DNA of 64,000 nucleotides from Roseomonas sp. (lineage in GTDB: Bacteria > Pseudomonadota > Alphaproteobacteria > Acetobacterales > Acetobacteraceae), in NCBI GenBank assembly GCA_020249435.1, contig JADCFQ010000006.1, forward strand, positions 52,296 through 116,295. Reading direction: 5' to 3'. The first letter of the stretch is position 1; every line of letters begins with the position of its first letter. The notes under the pieces are model-generated. The model saw only the letters and a list, made by a program, of their open reading frames with translations. It searched no databases and had not been told where the DNA came from. Of this stretch, positions 45,395 through 53,534 are shown in pieces. A program made the position numbers and the translations under genes.

Positions 45395-46882
45395 ATGGCG
45401 GGGTCTTCCGAAAGGCGGCGCGGGCGCGGCGGCAATCTGGATGTCTGGCCAGGCTATGTGGATGCGCTTTCCACGCTGCTCATGGTCATCATCTTCGTGC
45501 TGCTGGTCTTTGTGCTGGCGCAGGGCTTTCTTTCGGTCGCGCTCAGTTCGCGCGAAAAGGCGATGGATCAGCTCAATCGCCGCGTCGCGGAATTGGCCGA
45601 TCTGCTGTCACTGGAAGCCGCGCAGGGTGAGCAATTGCGCCAGCAATTGGGGCGGCTGAATGATGATCTGCGCAGTGCGGCGACGGCACGCGATACGGCG
45701 CTGCAATCACTTGCCCTGATCCGCGACGAACGCGACAGGCTCGCCAATGAACGCGATGCGCTGCGCGGGGAACGTGACAGGCAGGGCGCGCGACTATCGG
45801 ATTTGGAATTGGCGGCGCGCAGTGCGGCGGACCGCGCAGCGGCCACGGAACGGCAATTGGCTGAGGCTCTGGCGCGCGCTGAACGCACCGGCGGTGACGC
45901 CGCGCGATTGCAGCGGGATTTACGCGGCAGCCAGACCGAATTGACCGAAGCGCGCCAGCGCGCCGAAGCGCGCATCAGCGATCTTGAACGCGAACGCCGC
46001 ACCGCGCTCGCGGAATTGGCAGCAGCCCAAGCGGCACTGGAAGCGCTGCGGCGTGAAGCGCAGGCGCTGGACCGGCAAGTGCGCGTTGAACGCGAAACCG
46101 TCACGCAACGGCTTTCCGAAATGGCGCGGCTTTCCGAACAGATCAGGGCATTGACGGCGCTCCGCGATGATTTGGAACGCCGCGCGGCGCAGGAACAGCG
46201 CGGGCGCGAAAGAGCAGAGGCAGAAGCGGGCGAAAGAGCGCGTTTGGCGGAAAGTGCCGCGGCACAAATCGCGCTGCTGACGCGCCAGACGGAAGCGCTG
46301 CGCGCCGAATTGGCGCGGCTGTCACGCGCGCTCGATTTGGCGGAAGCGGAAGGGCGGGACCGCAATGCGCAAATCGCACTGCTTGGCCAGCGCTTGAATG
46401 CGGCACTCGCGGCGCGGGTTGAGGAATTGCAGCGCTATCGCAGTGATTTCTTTGGCCGGCTGCGCGATGTTCTGGGCGAAAGGCCGGAAGTCCGCATTGT
46501 GGGCGACCGGTTCATCTTCCAGGGGGAGGTGCTTTTCGCCCCAGGCAGTGCGGATTTGTCCGAAGCCGGCCTCAGGCAGGTGCGCGCTTTGGCGACAGTA
46601 TTGGCCGAGGTGACACCGCTGATCCCCGCCGATGTTGCCTGGGTTTTGCGCGTGGATGGACATGCGGATCGCACGCCCATTCGCAGCGCGCGCTTTGCCA
46701 GCAATTGGGAATTGGCGGCAGCACGGGCCATTGCGGTTGCTCAGATGCTGATCGCGGAAGGGCTGCCGCCCAATCGCGTGGCCGCGACCAGCTTTGGTGA
46801 TGCGCAGCCGATTGATCCGGGCGATACCCCCCAGGCTTTGGCGCGCAATCGCCGGATTGAATTGCGCCTGACGGATCGCTGA
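45395..46882 (+). CDS. MotB-like protein: TM helix, long periplasmic coiled coil, OmpA domain
   Basis: 495 aa. A basic N-terminus leads into one TM helix (about 19-43) that contains the MotB-type proton-binding Asp in GYVDALSTLLMVIIFV (D23). Residues about 55-355 are an almost continuous coiled coil, far longer than in flagellar MotB. The C-terminus is a complete OmpA domain: DRFIFQGEVLFAPGSADL, VDGHADRTPIRS and WELAAARAIAVAQ, including the Asp and Arg that bind peptidoglycan. Together with the preceding MotA-like protein it should form a proton-driven stator-like complex anchored to the cell wall. Confidence 0.88.
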   Translation: MAGSSERRRGRGGNLDVWPGYVDALSTLLMVIIFVLLVFVLAQGFLSVALSSREKAMDQLNRRVAELADLLSLEAAQGEQLRQQLGRLNDDLRSAATARDTALQSLALIRDERDRLANERDALRGERDRQGARLSDLELAARSAADRAAATERQLAEALARAERTGGDAARLQRDLRGSQTELTEARQRAEARISDLERERRTALAELAAAQAALEALRREAQALDRQVRVERETVTQRLSEMARLSEQIRALTALRDDLERRAAQEQRGRERAEAEAGERARLAESAAAQIALLTRQTEALRAELARLSRALDLAEAEGRDRNAQIALLGQRLNAALAARVEELQRYRSDFFGRLRDVLGERPEVRIVGDRFIFQGEVLFAPGSADLSEAGLRQVRALATVLAEVTPLIPADVAWVLRVDGHADRTPIRSARFASNWELAAARAIAVAQMLIAEGLPPNRVAATSFGDAQPIDPGDTPQALARNRRIELRLTDR

Positions 46883-46903
46883 CGGCGTAAGATTTTGGGC
46901 TTT

Positions 46904-46930
46904 GTCCCGAGAGAGAACTCTCTCGGGGAC
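46904..46930. repeat. near-perfect intergenic inverted repeat
   Basis: GTCCCGAGAGAG and CTCTCTCGGGGAC pair over 12 bp with one bulged G and an AA centre. It lies 21 bp after the motB-like stop, without a following T-run, so it may mark the transcript 3' end through Rho-dependent or processing stability rather than as an intrinsic terminator. Confidence 0.7.
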
Positions 46931-47016
46931 TCGATACGGCTTGGATGTTTGGAGGTTCTGCCTGAGAGCGGCATGAAGCCGTGAAAAAGATAGCATGGCG
47001 AGATGATCACGGAGAG

Positions 47017-47067
47017 TTTTTTGGCGGGCGCGTAAAAACATCGGTGTTTTGAGCCCGCTACCAAAAA
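47017..47067. repeat. A/T-flanked stem-loop between the motB-like gene and tRNA-Arg
   Basis: TTTTTTGG plus CGGGC (47017-47029) pair with GCCCG plus CCAAAAA (47053-47067), with a small bulge. An inner stem AAAACA/TGTTTT (47034-47039 and 47044-47049) tops it. The surrounding 200 bp is clearly less GC-rich than the coding DNA and holds no convincing reading frame. It could be a terminator-like element for the minus-strand tRNA, but in both directions A's, not T's, follow the stem. Confidence 0.6.
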
Positions 47068-47088
47068 TTCATACCTCATTTAACTAAT

Positions 47089-47165
47089 TGGCGTCCCCGG
47101 CGAGATTCGAACTCACGGCCCCCAGATTAGGAATCTGGTGCTCTATCCTGCTGAGCTACGGGGAC
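47089..47165 (-). tRNA. tRNA-Arg (anticodon CCU)
   Basis: 77 nt including encoded CCA. The acceptor stem pairs GTCCCCG with CGGGGAC; the D-arm has AGCTCAGCAGGATAGAGC; the anticodon stem CCAGA/TCTGG encloses TTCCTAA, giving anticodon CCU for AGG codons; the T-loop is GTTCGAATC. The discriminator base is G followed by CCA. It stands alone on the minus strand between the motB-like gene and pip. Such tRNA-Arg(CCU) genes are frequent integration targets, but no integrase is visible here. Confidence 0.97.
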
Positions 47166-47209
47166 ACCTGACGCGTCAATAGCGCAAAACTACCCCTCAG
47201 GGAACCATT

Positions 47210-48157
47210 CTACCGCCGCCGAAATCGCTCCACCGCGCTCACCAGCGCCGTGCGCAGCCCAGGCTCCAATGCGGAATGGCCGGCATCGGGGATCACGGTC
47301 AGCCGCGCGGAAGGCCAGGCGGCGGCCAATTCAAAGGCCGTGGTCGCGGGGCAGACCATATCGTAGCGGCCCTGCACAATCTCAGCCGGCATCCCGGCCA
47401 GGCGGTCCATGCGGCCGAGCAAACCCTCGGGCGGCAGGAACAGATCATGCGCGAAGTAATGCGCTTCAATCCGCGCCAACCCCAAAGCGGTGCGATCCTG
47501 CGCGAAACTCGCGACCGTCTCAGGTGAGGGCAAAAGCGTGGAACACGACCCCTCATATTGGCTCCAGGCGCGGGCCGCGGGCAGATGTACTGCCGGGTCG
47601 GGGTCACAGAGCCGGCGCAGATAAGCGCCCAAAAGGTCACCGCGTTCTTCGGGCGGTAGGTGTTCACTGAAGGCAGCCCAGGCATCGGGAAACACGCGGC
47701 GCAGCCCATCCAGGAACCACACCACCTCATCACGCCGGCCCAGGAACACGCCGCGCAGCACGCAGCCCAGCACGCGGTTCGGATGTTCCTGAGCGTAAGC
47801 AAGTGCCAGGGTTGATCCCCAGGAACCGCCAAACAGCAACCAATCCTCGATCCCCAAAAACTGACGCAGCACTTCAATATCGCGCACCAGATGCGGCGTG
47901 GTATTGTCGCGCAATTCGCCAAACGGGCGGGACCGTCCGGCGCCGCGCTGATCGAAAATGATCACGCGCCAATGCTGCGGGTCGAAAAAGCGCCGATGCA
48001 CCGCACCGGCGCCCGCCCCCGGCCCGCCATGCAGGAATAGCACGGGCTGGCCGCGCGGATTGCCGACCTGTTCCCAATACATGACATGCCCGGATGAAAG
48101 CGGCAGGAAGCCGGTTTCATAGGGCGCGATATCGGGGAAAAGGTCTCCACGAGGCAT
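47210..48157 (-). CDS. pip: proline iminopeptidase
   Basis: Alpha/beta-hydrolase of family S33, 315 aa, releasing N-terminal proline from peptides. HGGPGAG forms the oxyanion-hole region, GGSWGSTLALAYAQ the nucleophile elbow (Ser), and the C-terminal GHSALEPG holds the catalytic His. DQRGAGRS is also a signature. Single gene, 44 bp from the tRNA and followed on the other side by the RsmB-type methyltransferase on the same strand. Confidence 0.94.
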   Translation of the reverse strand: MPRGDLFPDIAPYETGFLPLSSGHVMYWEQVGNPRGQPVLFLHGGPGAGAGAVHRRFFDPQHWRVIIFDQRGAGRSRPFGELRDNTTPHLVRDIEVLRQFLGIEDWLLFGGSWGSTLALAYAQEHPNRVLGCVLRGVFLGRRDEVVWFLDGLRRVFPDAWAAFSEHLPPEERGDLLGAYLRRLCDPDPAVHLPAARAWSQYEGSCSTLLPSPETVASFAQDRTALGLARIEAHYFAHDLFLPPEGLLGRMDRLAGMPAEIVQGRYDMVCPATTAFELAAAWPSARLTVIPDAGHSALEPGLRTALVSAVERFRRR

Positions 48158-48206
48158 GGGTTAGATGTGCCGAAGCGTGCGGCGAAGCGCAATGGTTTTC
48201 ACGGGG

Positions 48207-49478
48207 TCAAGCCTTCACAAAACGGGCGATGAAAAACCCATCCATGCCGCCACGCGCGGCCCAGTAATCCGGGCGAGTGCGCACGGCGCCGGATGGCAGG
48301 ATTGCCTCGGGCAGGCCCGGCACTTCCTCGGCGCGGATCGGGTCAAGCCGAAGGCCAAGCGCGGGGGCTTCGCGCAAATGCGCTTCGCCTTCTTCGGCCT
48401 GCAAGGAACAGGTGGCGAAAACCAGCCGCCCGCCTGGCGCCAGCATGCTGGCCGCTGACTGCAATAGCCTGGATTGCAAGGCGGCGGCGGTCGTGACATC
48501 GCGCGCGCGCTTGAGCCACGCCACATCCGGGTGGCGGCGGATGGTGCCGGTCGCGGTGCAGGGCGCATCCAGCAGAATGGCATCGAAGGCTGCGGCTGGA
48601 CGAAACTGAGCTGCATCGGCGGTGATGATCTCTGCGGGCAGGTGCAGCCGCGCCAGATTTTCACGCAACCGTTCCGCGCGCTTCGCATCGCGCTCCACCG
48701 CCGTGACCGTCGCACCCGCTGCCACAAGCTGCGCGGTCTTGCCGCCGGGCGCCGCGCAAAGATCAGCAATGCGTTCGCCCGCGCGCGGCGCCAGCAGCCG
48801 TGCCGGCAGGGCGGCAGCCGCGTCTTGCACCCAGAAGGCGCCTTCGGCAAAGCCGGGCAGTTCCGTCACGCGCGTGCCGGCGGGCAGGCGAAAGGACCCG
48901 CCGGGCAGGGCTTCTGCGCCCTCGGGTGCTGTGGCGCCGGGTTTGAGCGAGATATCCAGGGGCGCCGGCCCGCAATGCGCCTCGGCAATGCTCCGCACCG
49001 CGGGGCCATAGGCAGCGTGCCAGGCGGACCAAAGCCATTGCGGCGTGTCGAGCCGCGCCGCATCCAGCCCTTCCAGCAGCGCTTCGCCTTCCGCTGCCAC
49101 CTTGCGCAAGACGGCATTTACCAAGCCGGCAAAGGCGCGTGGCGCGAGGTCCACGGCGGATGCCACCGCCGCATGGGAAGGCGTGCCGAGCAACAGCAAT
49201 TCCGCGACCCCGATGCGCAGCGCATGGCGTGCAGGTGGCGGTGGTTCACGACGCAGAAAGGGTTCCAGCACCGCATCAATGCTGCCCAGCCGGCGCAGCA
49301 CGGTCGCCGCAATGCGATGCGCCGCCGCACGATCCCGCGTTTCAAGCCGCGCGGGCAGGGCTTCGAGTGCCTCTTCCAAAGGCCGATGCGCCTCCAACAC
49401 GGCATCCAGCACATCGCGCGCGGCGCGCCTGGTGGGCAGGCCGGGCGGGCGCCTTGGCCGGGGTGGGGCTTCATTCAT
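48207..49478 (-). CDS. rsmB: RsmB/NOP-family 16S rRNA (cytosine-C5) methyltransferase
   Basis: 423 aa. The ATG at 49478 has AAGGCGG just upstream; ATG 49505 is less likely. An N-terminal NusB-like helical domain (about 20-150, AARDVLDAVLEA, GVAELLLLGTP) precedes the Rossmann methyltransferase. SAM motif I is LCAAPGGKTAQL; the two catalytic Cys are in DAPCTATGTIRRHPD and FATCSLQAEEGE. The RsmB assignment follows from the NusB-like domain; the methylated position (C967 in E. coli numbering) is inferred. Confidence 0.92.
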   Translation of the reverse strand: MNEAPPRPRRPPGLPTRRAARDVLDAVLEAHRPLEEALEALPARLETRDRAAAHRIAATVLRRLGSIDAVLEPFLRREPPPPARHALRIGVAELLLLGTPSHAAVASAVDLAPRAFAGLVNAVLRKVAAEGEALLEGLDAARLDTPQWLWSAWHAAYGPAVRSIAEAHCGPAPLDISLKPGATAPEGAEALPGGSFRLPAGTRVTELPGFAEGAFWVQDAAAALPARLLAPRAGERIADLCAAPGGKTAQLVAAGATVTAVERDAKRAERLRENLARLHLPAEIITADAAQFRPAAAFDAILLDAPCTATGTIRRHPDVAWLKRARDVTTAAALQSRLLQSAASMLAPGGRLVFATCSLQAEEGEAHLREAPALGLRLDPIRAEEVPGLPEAILPSGAVRTRPDYWAARGGMDGFFIARFVKA

Positions 49479-49523
49479 GCCGCCTTCATGGCACCCGCGC
49501 TGCACTCATGCTAGTGGTCCGGT

Positions 49524-49550
49524 CGCTGCTATCGGGAACCGATAGCAGCG
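49524..49550. repeat. perfect 12-bp inverted repeat with 3-nt loop
   Basis: CGCTGCTATCGG and CCGATAGCAGCG enclose GAA, giving an almost fully paired 27-mer in the divergent region between rsmB and the GT39 gene. No T-run follows on either strand, so it is not an intrinsic terminator. A symmetrical operator, an RNA leader element or a remnant of a palindromic mobile element are possible readings. Confidence 0.9.
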
Positions 49551-49574
49551 TGAATCGGCCCACCAAATATATGG

Positions 49575-49633
49575 CTAGTGGTGCGCGGGGGCAGTTTTGG
49601 ATCGGGAAAGGCCAACATGAATCACACCACTAG
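49575..49633. repeat. CTAGTGGTG/CACCACTAG inverted repeat before the GT39 gene
   Basis: CTAGTGGTG (49575-49583) is repeated inverted as CACCACTAG (49625-49633), and an 8-base direct copy CTAGTGGT lies at 49511-49518 on the other side of the 27-bp palindrome. The interval includes a locally AT-rich AAATATATGG. The right copy ends 12 bp before the GT39 start codon, so pairing would affect its translation or a promoter. Confidence 0.7.
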
Positions 49634-49645
49634 AGCCGCGGTGCG

Positions 49646-51307
49646 ATGACCCTGGGCTCCTTTCTAGACCGCTTGCCGGAAACGCGCCGCCCAGGCTGGT
49701 GGCTGGCGCTGCTCTGCCTATTGGTCTGGCTCCCGGGCTTTTTTTCCATCCCGCCGGGTGATCGCGATGAAAGCCGCTTCGCCCAGGCGAGCCGACAGAT
49801 GGTCGAAACCGGCGATTATGTGCGGATCAAGCTTGGTGAGGTTGAACGCAACAAGAAGCCGGTAGGCATTCACTGGGCGCAGGCTGCGACGGTGCATGGG
49901 CTGGAGGCAGTCGGCATTTCAGCGCGCAGCGCGATTTGGGCCTATCGGCTGCCATCGCTGATCGGCGCACTGCTGGCGGTTTTGGCCACCTGCTATCTGG
50001 GGCGCGCCTTGGTCGGGCGACGCGCGGCCTTTCTGGCGGCGGCCATGCTGGCACCCTGCATGGTGCTGGTGGTGGAAACCCATATCGCCAAGACCGATGC
50101 GGCGCTGCTGGCCAGCATCACGGCGGCGATGCTGCTGATGGGCCGCGCCTATCTGGCGCCGGCGCAATTTTCTGCGAAGCAGGCTTTGGGCTTTTGGCTG
50201 GCGCTTGGCGCGGGCGTGCTGCTGAAGGGGCCGATTGCGCCCATGGTGCCCTTGCTCGCCGGCATCACGCTTTCGATAATGGATCGCCGCGCGCCCTGGT
50301 TTGGCGCGCTCCGCCCGCTTTGGGGCGTGCCGCTGATGATCGCCTGCGCCGCGCCCTGGTTTATCGCCATTGGCATCGCGACCGAGGGGCGGTTTTTCTC
50401 TGAGGCCATCGGCGATGACATGCTGAGCAAGGTGGGATCGGGCGAGGAAAGCCATTGGGGGCCGCCTGGCTTTTACACTTTCCTGTTCGGAATCACGGCC
50501 TTTCCTTCGGCCTGGATTGTGCTGCGCGCGCTGCCCGGCGCCTGGGCGGATCGGCTGAGGCCGCAAACGCGGTTTCTGTTGGGCTGGGCCGTGCCGGTCT
50601 GGCTGTTGTTTGAAGCGGTGGCGACAAAGCTCCCGCATTATCCGCTTCCCGCCTATCCCGCGCTGATGCTGTTGGCGGCTGCCTGGGCGCTTGATCCTTT
50701 GCGCCGACCCACGCCGCGTTGGCTGGCGGCGATTGGCTGGCTGGCGCTGGGCGGTGTTGCGCTTGGTTTGCCCATCGCTGCCATGGCTGCCGCGTTTTAT
50801 GCCGAAAGGCGCGCGGATATTTTTGGCCTGATTGGGCTTGGCTTTGGGGTGGCGCTGATACTGCTGTTGTGGCGCGCGGCACGCGCCGGGCATTGGGCGC
50901 GCGCGGCCTTGCTGGGCGCGGTATTGAGCCTGCCCGTCTATGCCGCCGTGCTGGAAGGCGTCATCCCGCGCCTACACGCTGTATGGGTATCGCCGCGCTT
51001 GGCCGCCGAGGCGCGCGCCATTGCGCCCGGCCTGCGTGATCGGGATTTCGGTGTGGTCGGCTATCATGAGCCCTCGCTGCAATTTGCGCTGGGGGGCGGC
51101 ATTGCGCTGCTGCGCGATGGTGCGGCGGCAGCAGAGTTTCTGGCGGAAAAGCCAGGGCGCGTGGTGGCGGTTTCGCATCGGCAGGAAGCGGCGTTTCGCG
51201 CAGCGGCGGCCGAGCGTGGCATCACGCCGCGCGATGCCGGTTCTGTCACGGGGCTCAATTACGTGCGCGGGCGCTGGCTCACGCTGCTGATTTTCAAGGT
51301 GGATTGA
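49646..51307 (+). CDS. ArnT-like glycosyltransferase family 39 (PMT) membrane protein
   Basis: 553 aa GT-C glycosyltransferase that would use a polyprenyl-phosphate sugar donor at the periplasmic face. After the first TM helix comes the catalytic-loop signature PPGDRDESRFAQASRQMVETGDYV (core DRDESRFAQ), then KKPVGIHWAQA. About a dozen TM helices follow, and a soluble C-terminal part (about 430-553) ends the protein. Family members add aminoarabinose to lipid A or mannose to proteins. It is followed directly by dedA (TGAATG), giving an envelope-related pair. Confidence 0.9.
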   Translation: MTLGSFLDRLPETRRPGWWLALLCLLVWLPGFFSIPPGDRDESRFAQASRQMVETGDYVRIKLGEVERNKKPVGIHWAQAATVHGLEAVGISARSAIWAYRLPSLIGALLAVLATCYLGRALVGRRAAFLAAAMLAPCMVLVVETHIAKTDAALLASITAAMLLMGRAYLAPAQFSAKQALGFWLALGAGVLLKGPIAPMVPLLAGITLSIMDRRAPWFGALRPLWGVPLMIACAAPWFIAIGIATEGRFFSEAIGDDMLSKVGSGEESHWGPPGFYTFLFGITAFPSAWIVLRALPGAWADRLRPQTRFLLGWAVPVWLLFEAVATKLPHYPLPAYPALMLLAAAWALDPLRRPTPRWLAAIGWLALGGVALGLPIAAMAAAFYAERRADIFGLIGLGFGVALILLLWRAARAGHWARAALLGAVLSLPVYAAVLEGVIPRLHAVWVSPRLAAEARAIAPGLRDRDFGVVGYHEPSLQFALGGGIALLRDGAAAAEFLAEKPGRVVAVSHRQEAAFRAAAAERGITPRDAGSVTGLNYVRGRWLTLLIFKVD

Positions 51308-51928
51308 ATGTTCGAATGGGTGGCGCGCCAGGTCGCGGAAACCGGGCTGCTGGGCGTGTTTGTGCTGATGGTGGCGGAAAATATCTTCCCGCCCATCCCA
51401 TCCGAAATAATTATGGCGGCATCAGGTTTTGCTGCCGCGCGGGGCGAGATTTCACTGATCGGCACCATCATCGTCGCCGTGCTTGGCACCGTGGTCGGCA
51501 ATGCCTTTTGGTATGAAATCGGGCGCTGGTTCGGCATGGGGCGCATCCGCCCGCTGGTCGCGCGCTACGGCAAATGGTTCGCGTTTGAAACCGAAGATAT
51601 GGACCGCGCGGAACGCACGCTGAAGCGCTGGGGGCCTTTTGCCCTTTGCTTCGGGCGCATGCTGCCTGGCATTCGCACCATCATTTCCATCCCCGCCGGC
51701 ATGGTGCTGATCCCGCGTGGCGTTTTCTATTTCTGGACTGCGATTGGTTCAGCGATTTGGCTGAGCTTCCTCGCCATCGCGGGCTATATGCTGGAAGAAC
51801 ATTATGACCGGGTGCAGGGCTGGGTGGAGCCGCTGGCCTGGGTGGTGGTGGGCGGTTCCATCGCAGCCTATTCGCTGCATTTGATCTACGCTTTTCGCCG
51901 TGCGCGGCGCCGGCGCGATCAGGCGTAA
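51308..51928 (+). CDS. DedA family membrane protein
   Basis: 206 aa SNARE-associated/DedA protein, implicated in flipping undecaprenyl phosphate or phospholipids. Signature segments: ENIFPPIPSEIIMAASGF, GTVVGNAFWYEIGRWFG and the Arg motif FGRMLPGIRTIISIPAGM. Start codon immediately follows the GT39 stop. Since GT39 enzymes consume polyprenyl-phosphate donors, a lipid-carrier recycling partner is plausible. It overlaps the convergent lipoprotein gene by 10 bp. Confidence 0.92.
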   Translation: MFEWVARQVAETGLLGVFVLMVAENIFPPIPSEIIMAASGFAAARGEISLIGTIIVAVLGTVVGNAFWYEIGRWFGMGRIRPLVARYGKWFAFETEDMDRAERTLKRWGPFALCFGRMLPGIRTIISIPAGMVLIPRGVFYFWTAIGSAIWLSFLAIAGYMLEEHYDRVQGWVEPLAWVVVGGSIAAYSLHLIYAFRRARRRRDQA

Positions 51929-52527
51929 CGCGACAGCGCCTGTTCCAGGGAAGCGAAGGCATTGGCCAAGGCAGCATTCATCGCCGCTGCCGCCTGATCC
52001 GGACGCGGCGCATTGTTCGGCAGGGCAGCACTACCGGTGCTGATCATCTGCCCCAGCACGCGGGGCGAGCTTTCGCGTTCTGAGATCAGCACGAAGTTCA
52101 GTTCCGCTTCCGCCTGACCGCGCGCGCGATTGGCCAGCAGCCGGGTCAATTCACCTTCCAGCACCAGATCAGGATTGGCGCGGCTGCCCGGTGCCAGCAC
52201 GGCAGCAAAAAGCCGTGCATCCATCAGCCAACGGCGCAAAGCCTGTTCTGCCGCTTCCGCAGGTGGCGCGATCCATTCGGCGTAGAAATCAATCTCCTCC
52301 GTCCCATCCGGGCGAATGCTGCGCAGCCCGCGCACATCCAGCGCCGGCGGTGCGCGCAGCGTGCGCAGCAGCAAAAGCCGCCGCCCCCTGCCGCGCACGC
52401 CTTCCCCCTGCCGGCGTGGATCAAGCGCATAGCGCAGCACTTCCTGATAAGGCCGATCCGGCAGGACAGAGCAGGCGGAGGCAAGAAAAGGTGCGGCCAG
52501 TAGGGCGCGGCGATGCAGGGTCTTCAT
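51919..52527 (-). CDS. ABC-type transport auxiliary lipoprotein (PqiC/MlaB-context lipoprotein)
   Basis: 202 aa. Signal peptide with lipobox FLASAC (Cys about residue 19), followed by YQEVLRYALDPRR and a PqiC-like domain. It is the last gene of mlaE-mlaF-mlaD-lipoprotein, starting one base after the mlaD stop. Such lipoproteins sit in the outer membrane and complete MCE-type lipid transport across the periplasm. The partner assignment is from context and family. Confidence 0.87.
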   Translation of the reverse strand: MKTLHRRALLAAPFLASACSVLPDRPYQEVLRYALDPRRQGEGVRGRGRRLLLLRTLRAPPALDVRGLRSIRPDGTEEIDFYAEWIAPPAEAAEQALRRWLMDARLFAAVLAPGSRANPDLVLEGELTRLLANRARGQAEAELNFVLISERESSPRVLGQMISTGSAALPNNAPRPDQAAAAMNAALANAFASLEQALSRYA

Positions 52528-52528
52528 G

Positions 52529-53533
52529 TCAGCGGCGTTCCCGATTGGGCGGCGGCGGCGGCGCGCCGAGCAGGGTTTGCGAAGGGTTGCGGCGGAGCGA
52601 TTCCGTCGTATCGCGCAGATTGGCGACCGAGGATCGCAAATCCCGCATCAGCGGCGACAAATCCGCTTGCAGATCCGAAGTCGTGCCGCGCGCGGTGCGC
52701 AGCGTCTGTTCAAGTGCCGTGACCGCGGCGGGGATGCGCACCAGGGCCTCGCGGATTTCGCGGCTGGCCAGCAATTCCTGCGCGCTGCGTCCGGCATCAC
52801 CCATACTGGCAATGGCACCGCGCAATTCATTTGCTGTCTCCTCAAGCCGTATCTTGCGAATTTCGGCGCGCAGTTCCGCCACGGTTTCGCCGGCTTCACG
52901 CAGTACGGACGCCACTTCCCCCTCACTGATCTGCTTACGCAAATCACCCATCAGCCCGGCGGCGTTATTGACCAGGGCTTCGATATCAAGCGTTTCCAGC
53001 CGGCGCAGAATCTGTTCCGCTGCGCTGGTCACTTGCGTGATGGTGGAAGGCACGGCGGGAATATGATCATAACGCGGCTTCCAAGGCACCTGAATGGGTG
53101 GGTAGCGCGCAGGGTCAAGAATATCAATTTCCAGATAGGTAACGCCGGTAATCCCCTGGGACGCGATGCGCGCACGCAAGCCGCCCGCGATCATATCATC
53201 CAGAGAGGCGATGCGAGACACGCGTGTGCGTTCAACGGCAAAGCGTATCACCACCAATTGCATCGCAGCGCGATTGGCACGCGCTTCCGGCACATCATAG
53301 ATCGCGGCGGCTAGGGAGATTTCCGTCACGCGCCCGATTTGCACGCCGCGAAACCGCACCGCCGCCCCGACATCAAGACCAACGATGGATTCCCCAACAT
53401 AGGTCTCAAAATAATCCGATTTGGTGCCGAATTGCCCGGCGGTCAGATACAGGACGAAGCCGACCGCAAGTGCAATGGCGGCAAGTGCCAGCATGCCGAC
53501 GCGGAGGAAGAGCGTATTGGGCGGTTTTGCCAT
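52529..53533 (-). CDS. mlaD: MlaD/MCE-family lipid-binding protein
   Basis: 334 aa. One N-terminal TM helix (about 9-31, VGMLALAAIALAVGFVLYLTA), then the MCE domain (about 38-120) with VVGLDVGAAVRFRGVQIGRV (core RFRGVQIGRV) and IASQGITGVTYLEI. The following ~190 residues are helical, as in longer MCE proteins that form a periplasmic barrel or needle. It should hexamerise on the MlaEF complex and shuttle phospholipid. Starts one base after the mlaF stop. Confidence 0.92.
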   Translation of the reverse strand: MAKPPNTLFLRVGMLALAAIALAVGFVLYLTAGQFGTKSDYFETYVGESIVGLDVGAAVRFRGVQIGRVTEISLAAAIYDVPEARANRAAMQLVVIRFAVERTRVSRIASLDDMIAGGLRARIASQGITGVTYLEIDILDPARYPPIQVPWKPRYDHIPAVPSTITQVTSAAEQILRRLETLDIEALVNNAAGLMGDLRKQISEGEVASVLREAGETVAELRAEIRKIRLEETANELRGAIASMGDAGRSAQELLASREIREALVRIPAAVTALEQTLRTARGTTSDLQADLSPLMRDLRSSVANLRDTTESLRRNPSQTLLGAPPPPPNRERR

Positions 53534-53534
53534 G

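Noticed and set aside
44235..46882. Zorya defence system
   Set aside because: The MotA/MotB-like pair resembles ZorA/ZorB in class, but the tail is shorter, and no ZorC/ZorD or ZorE gene is adjacent; the DUF4011 helicase is over 10 kb away on the other strand.
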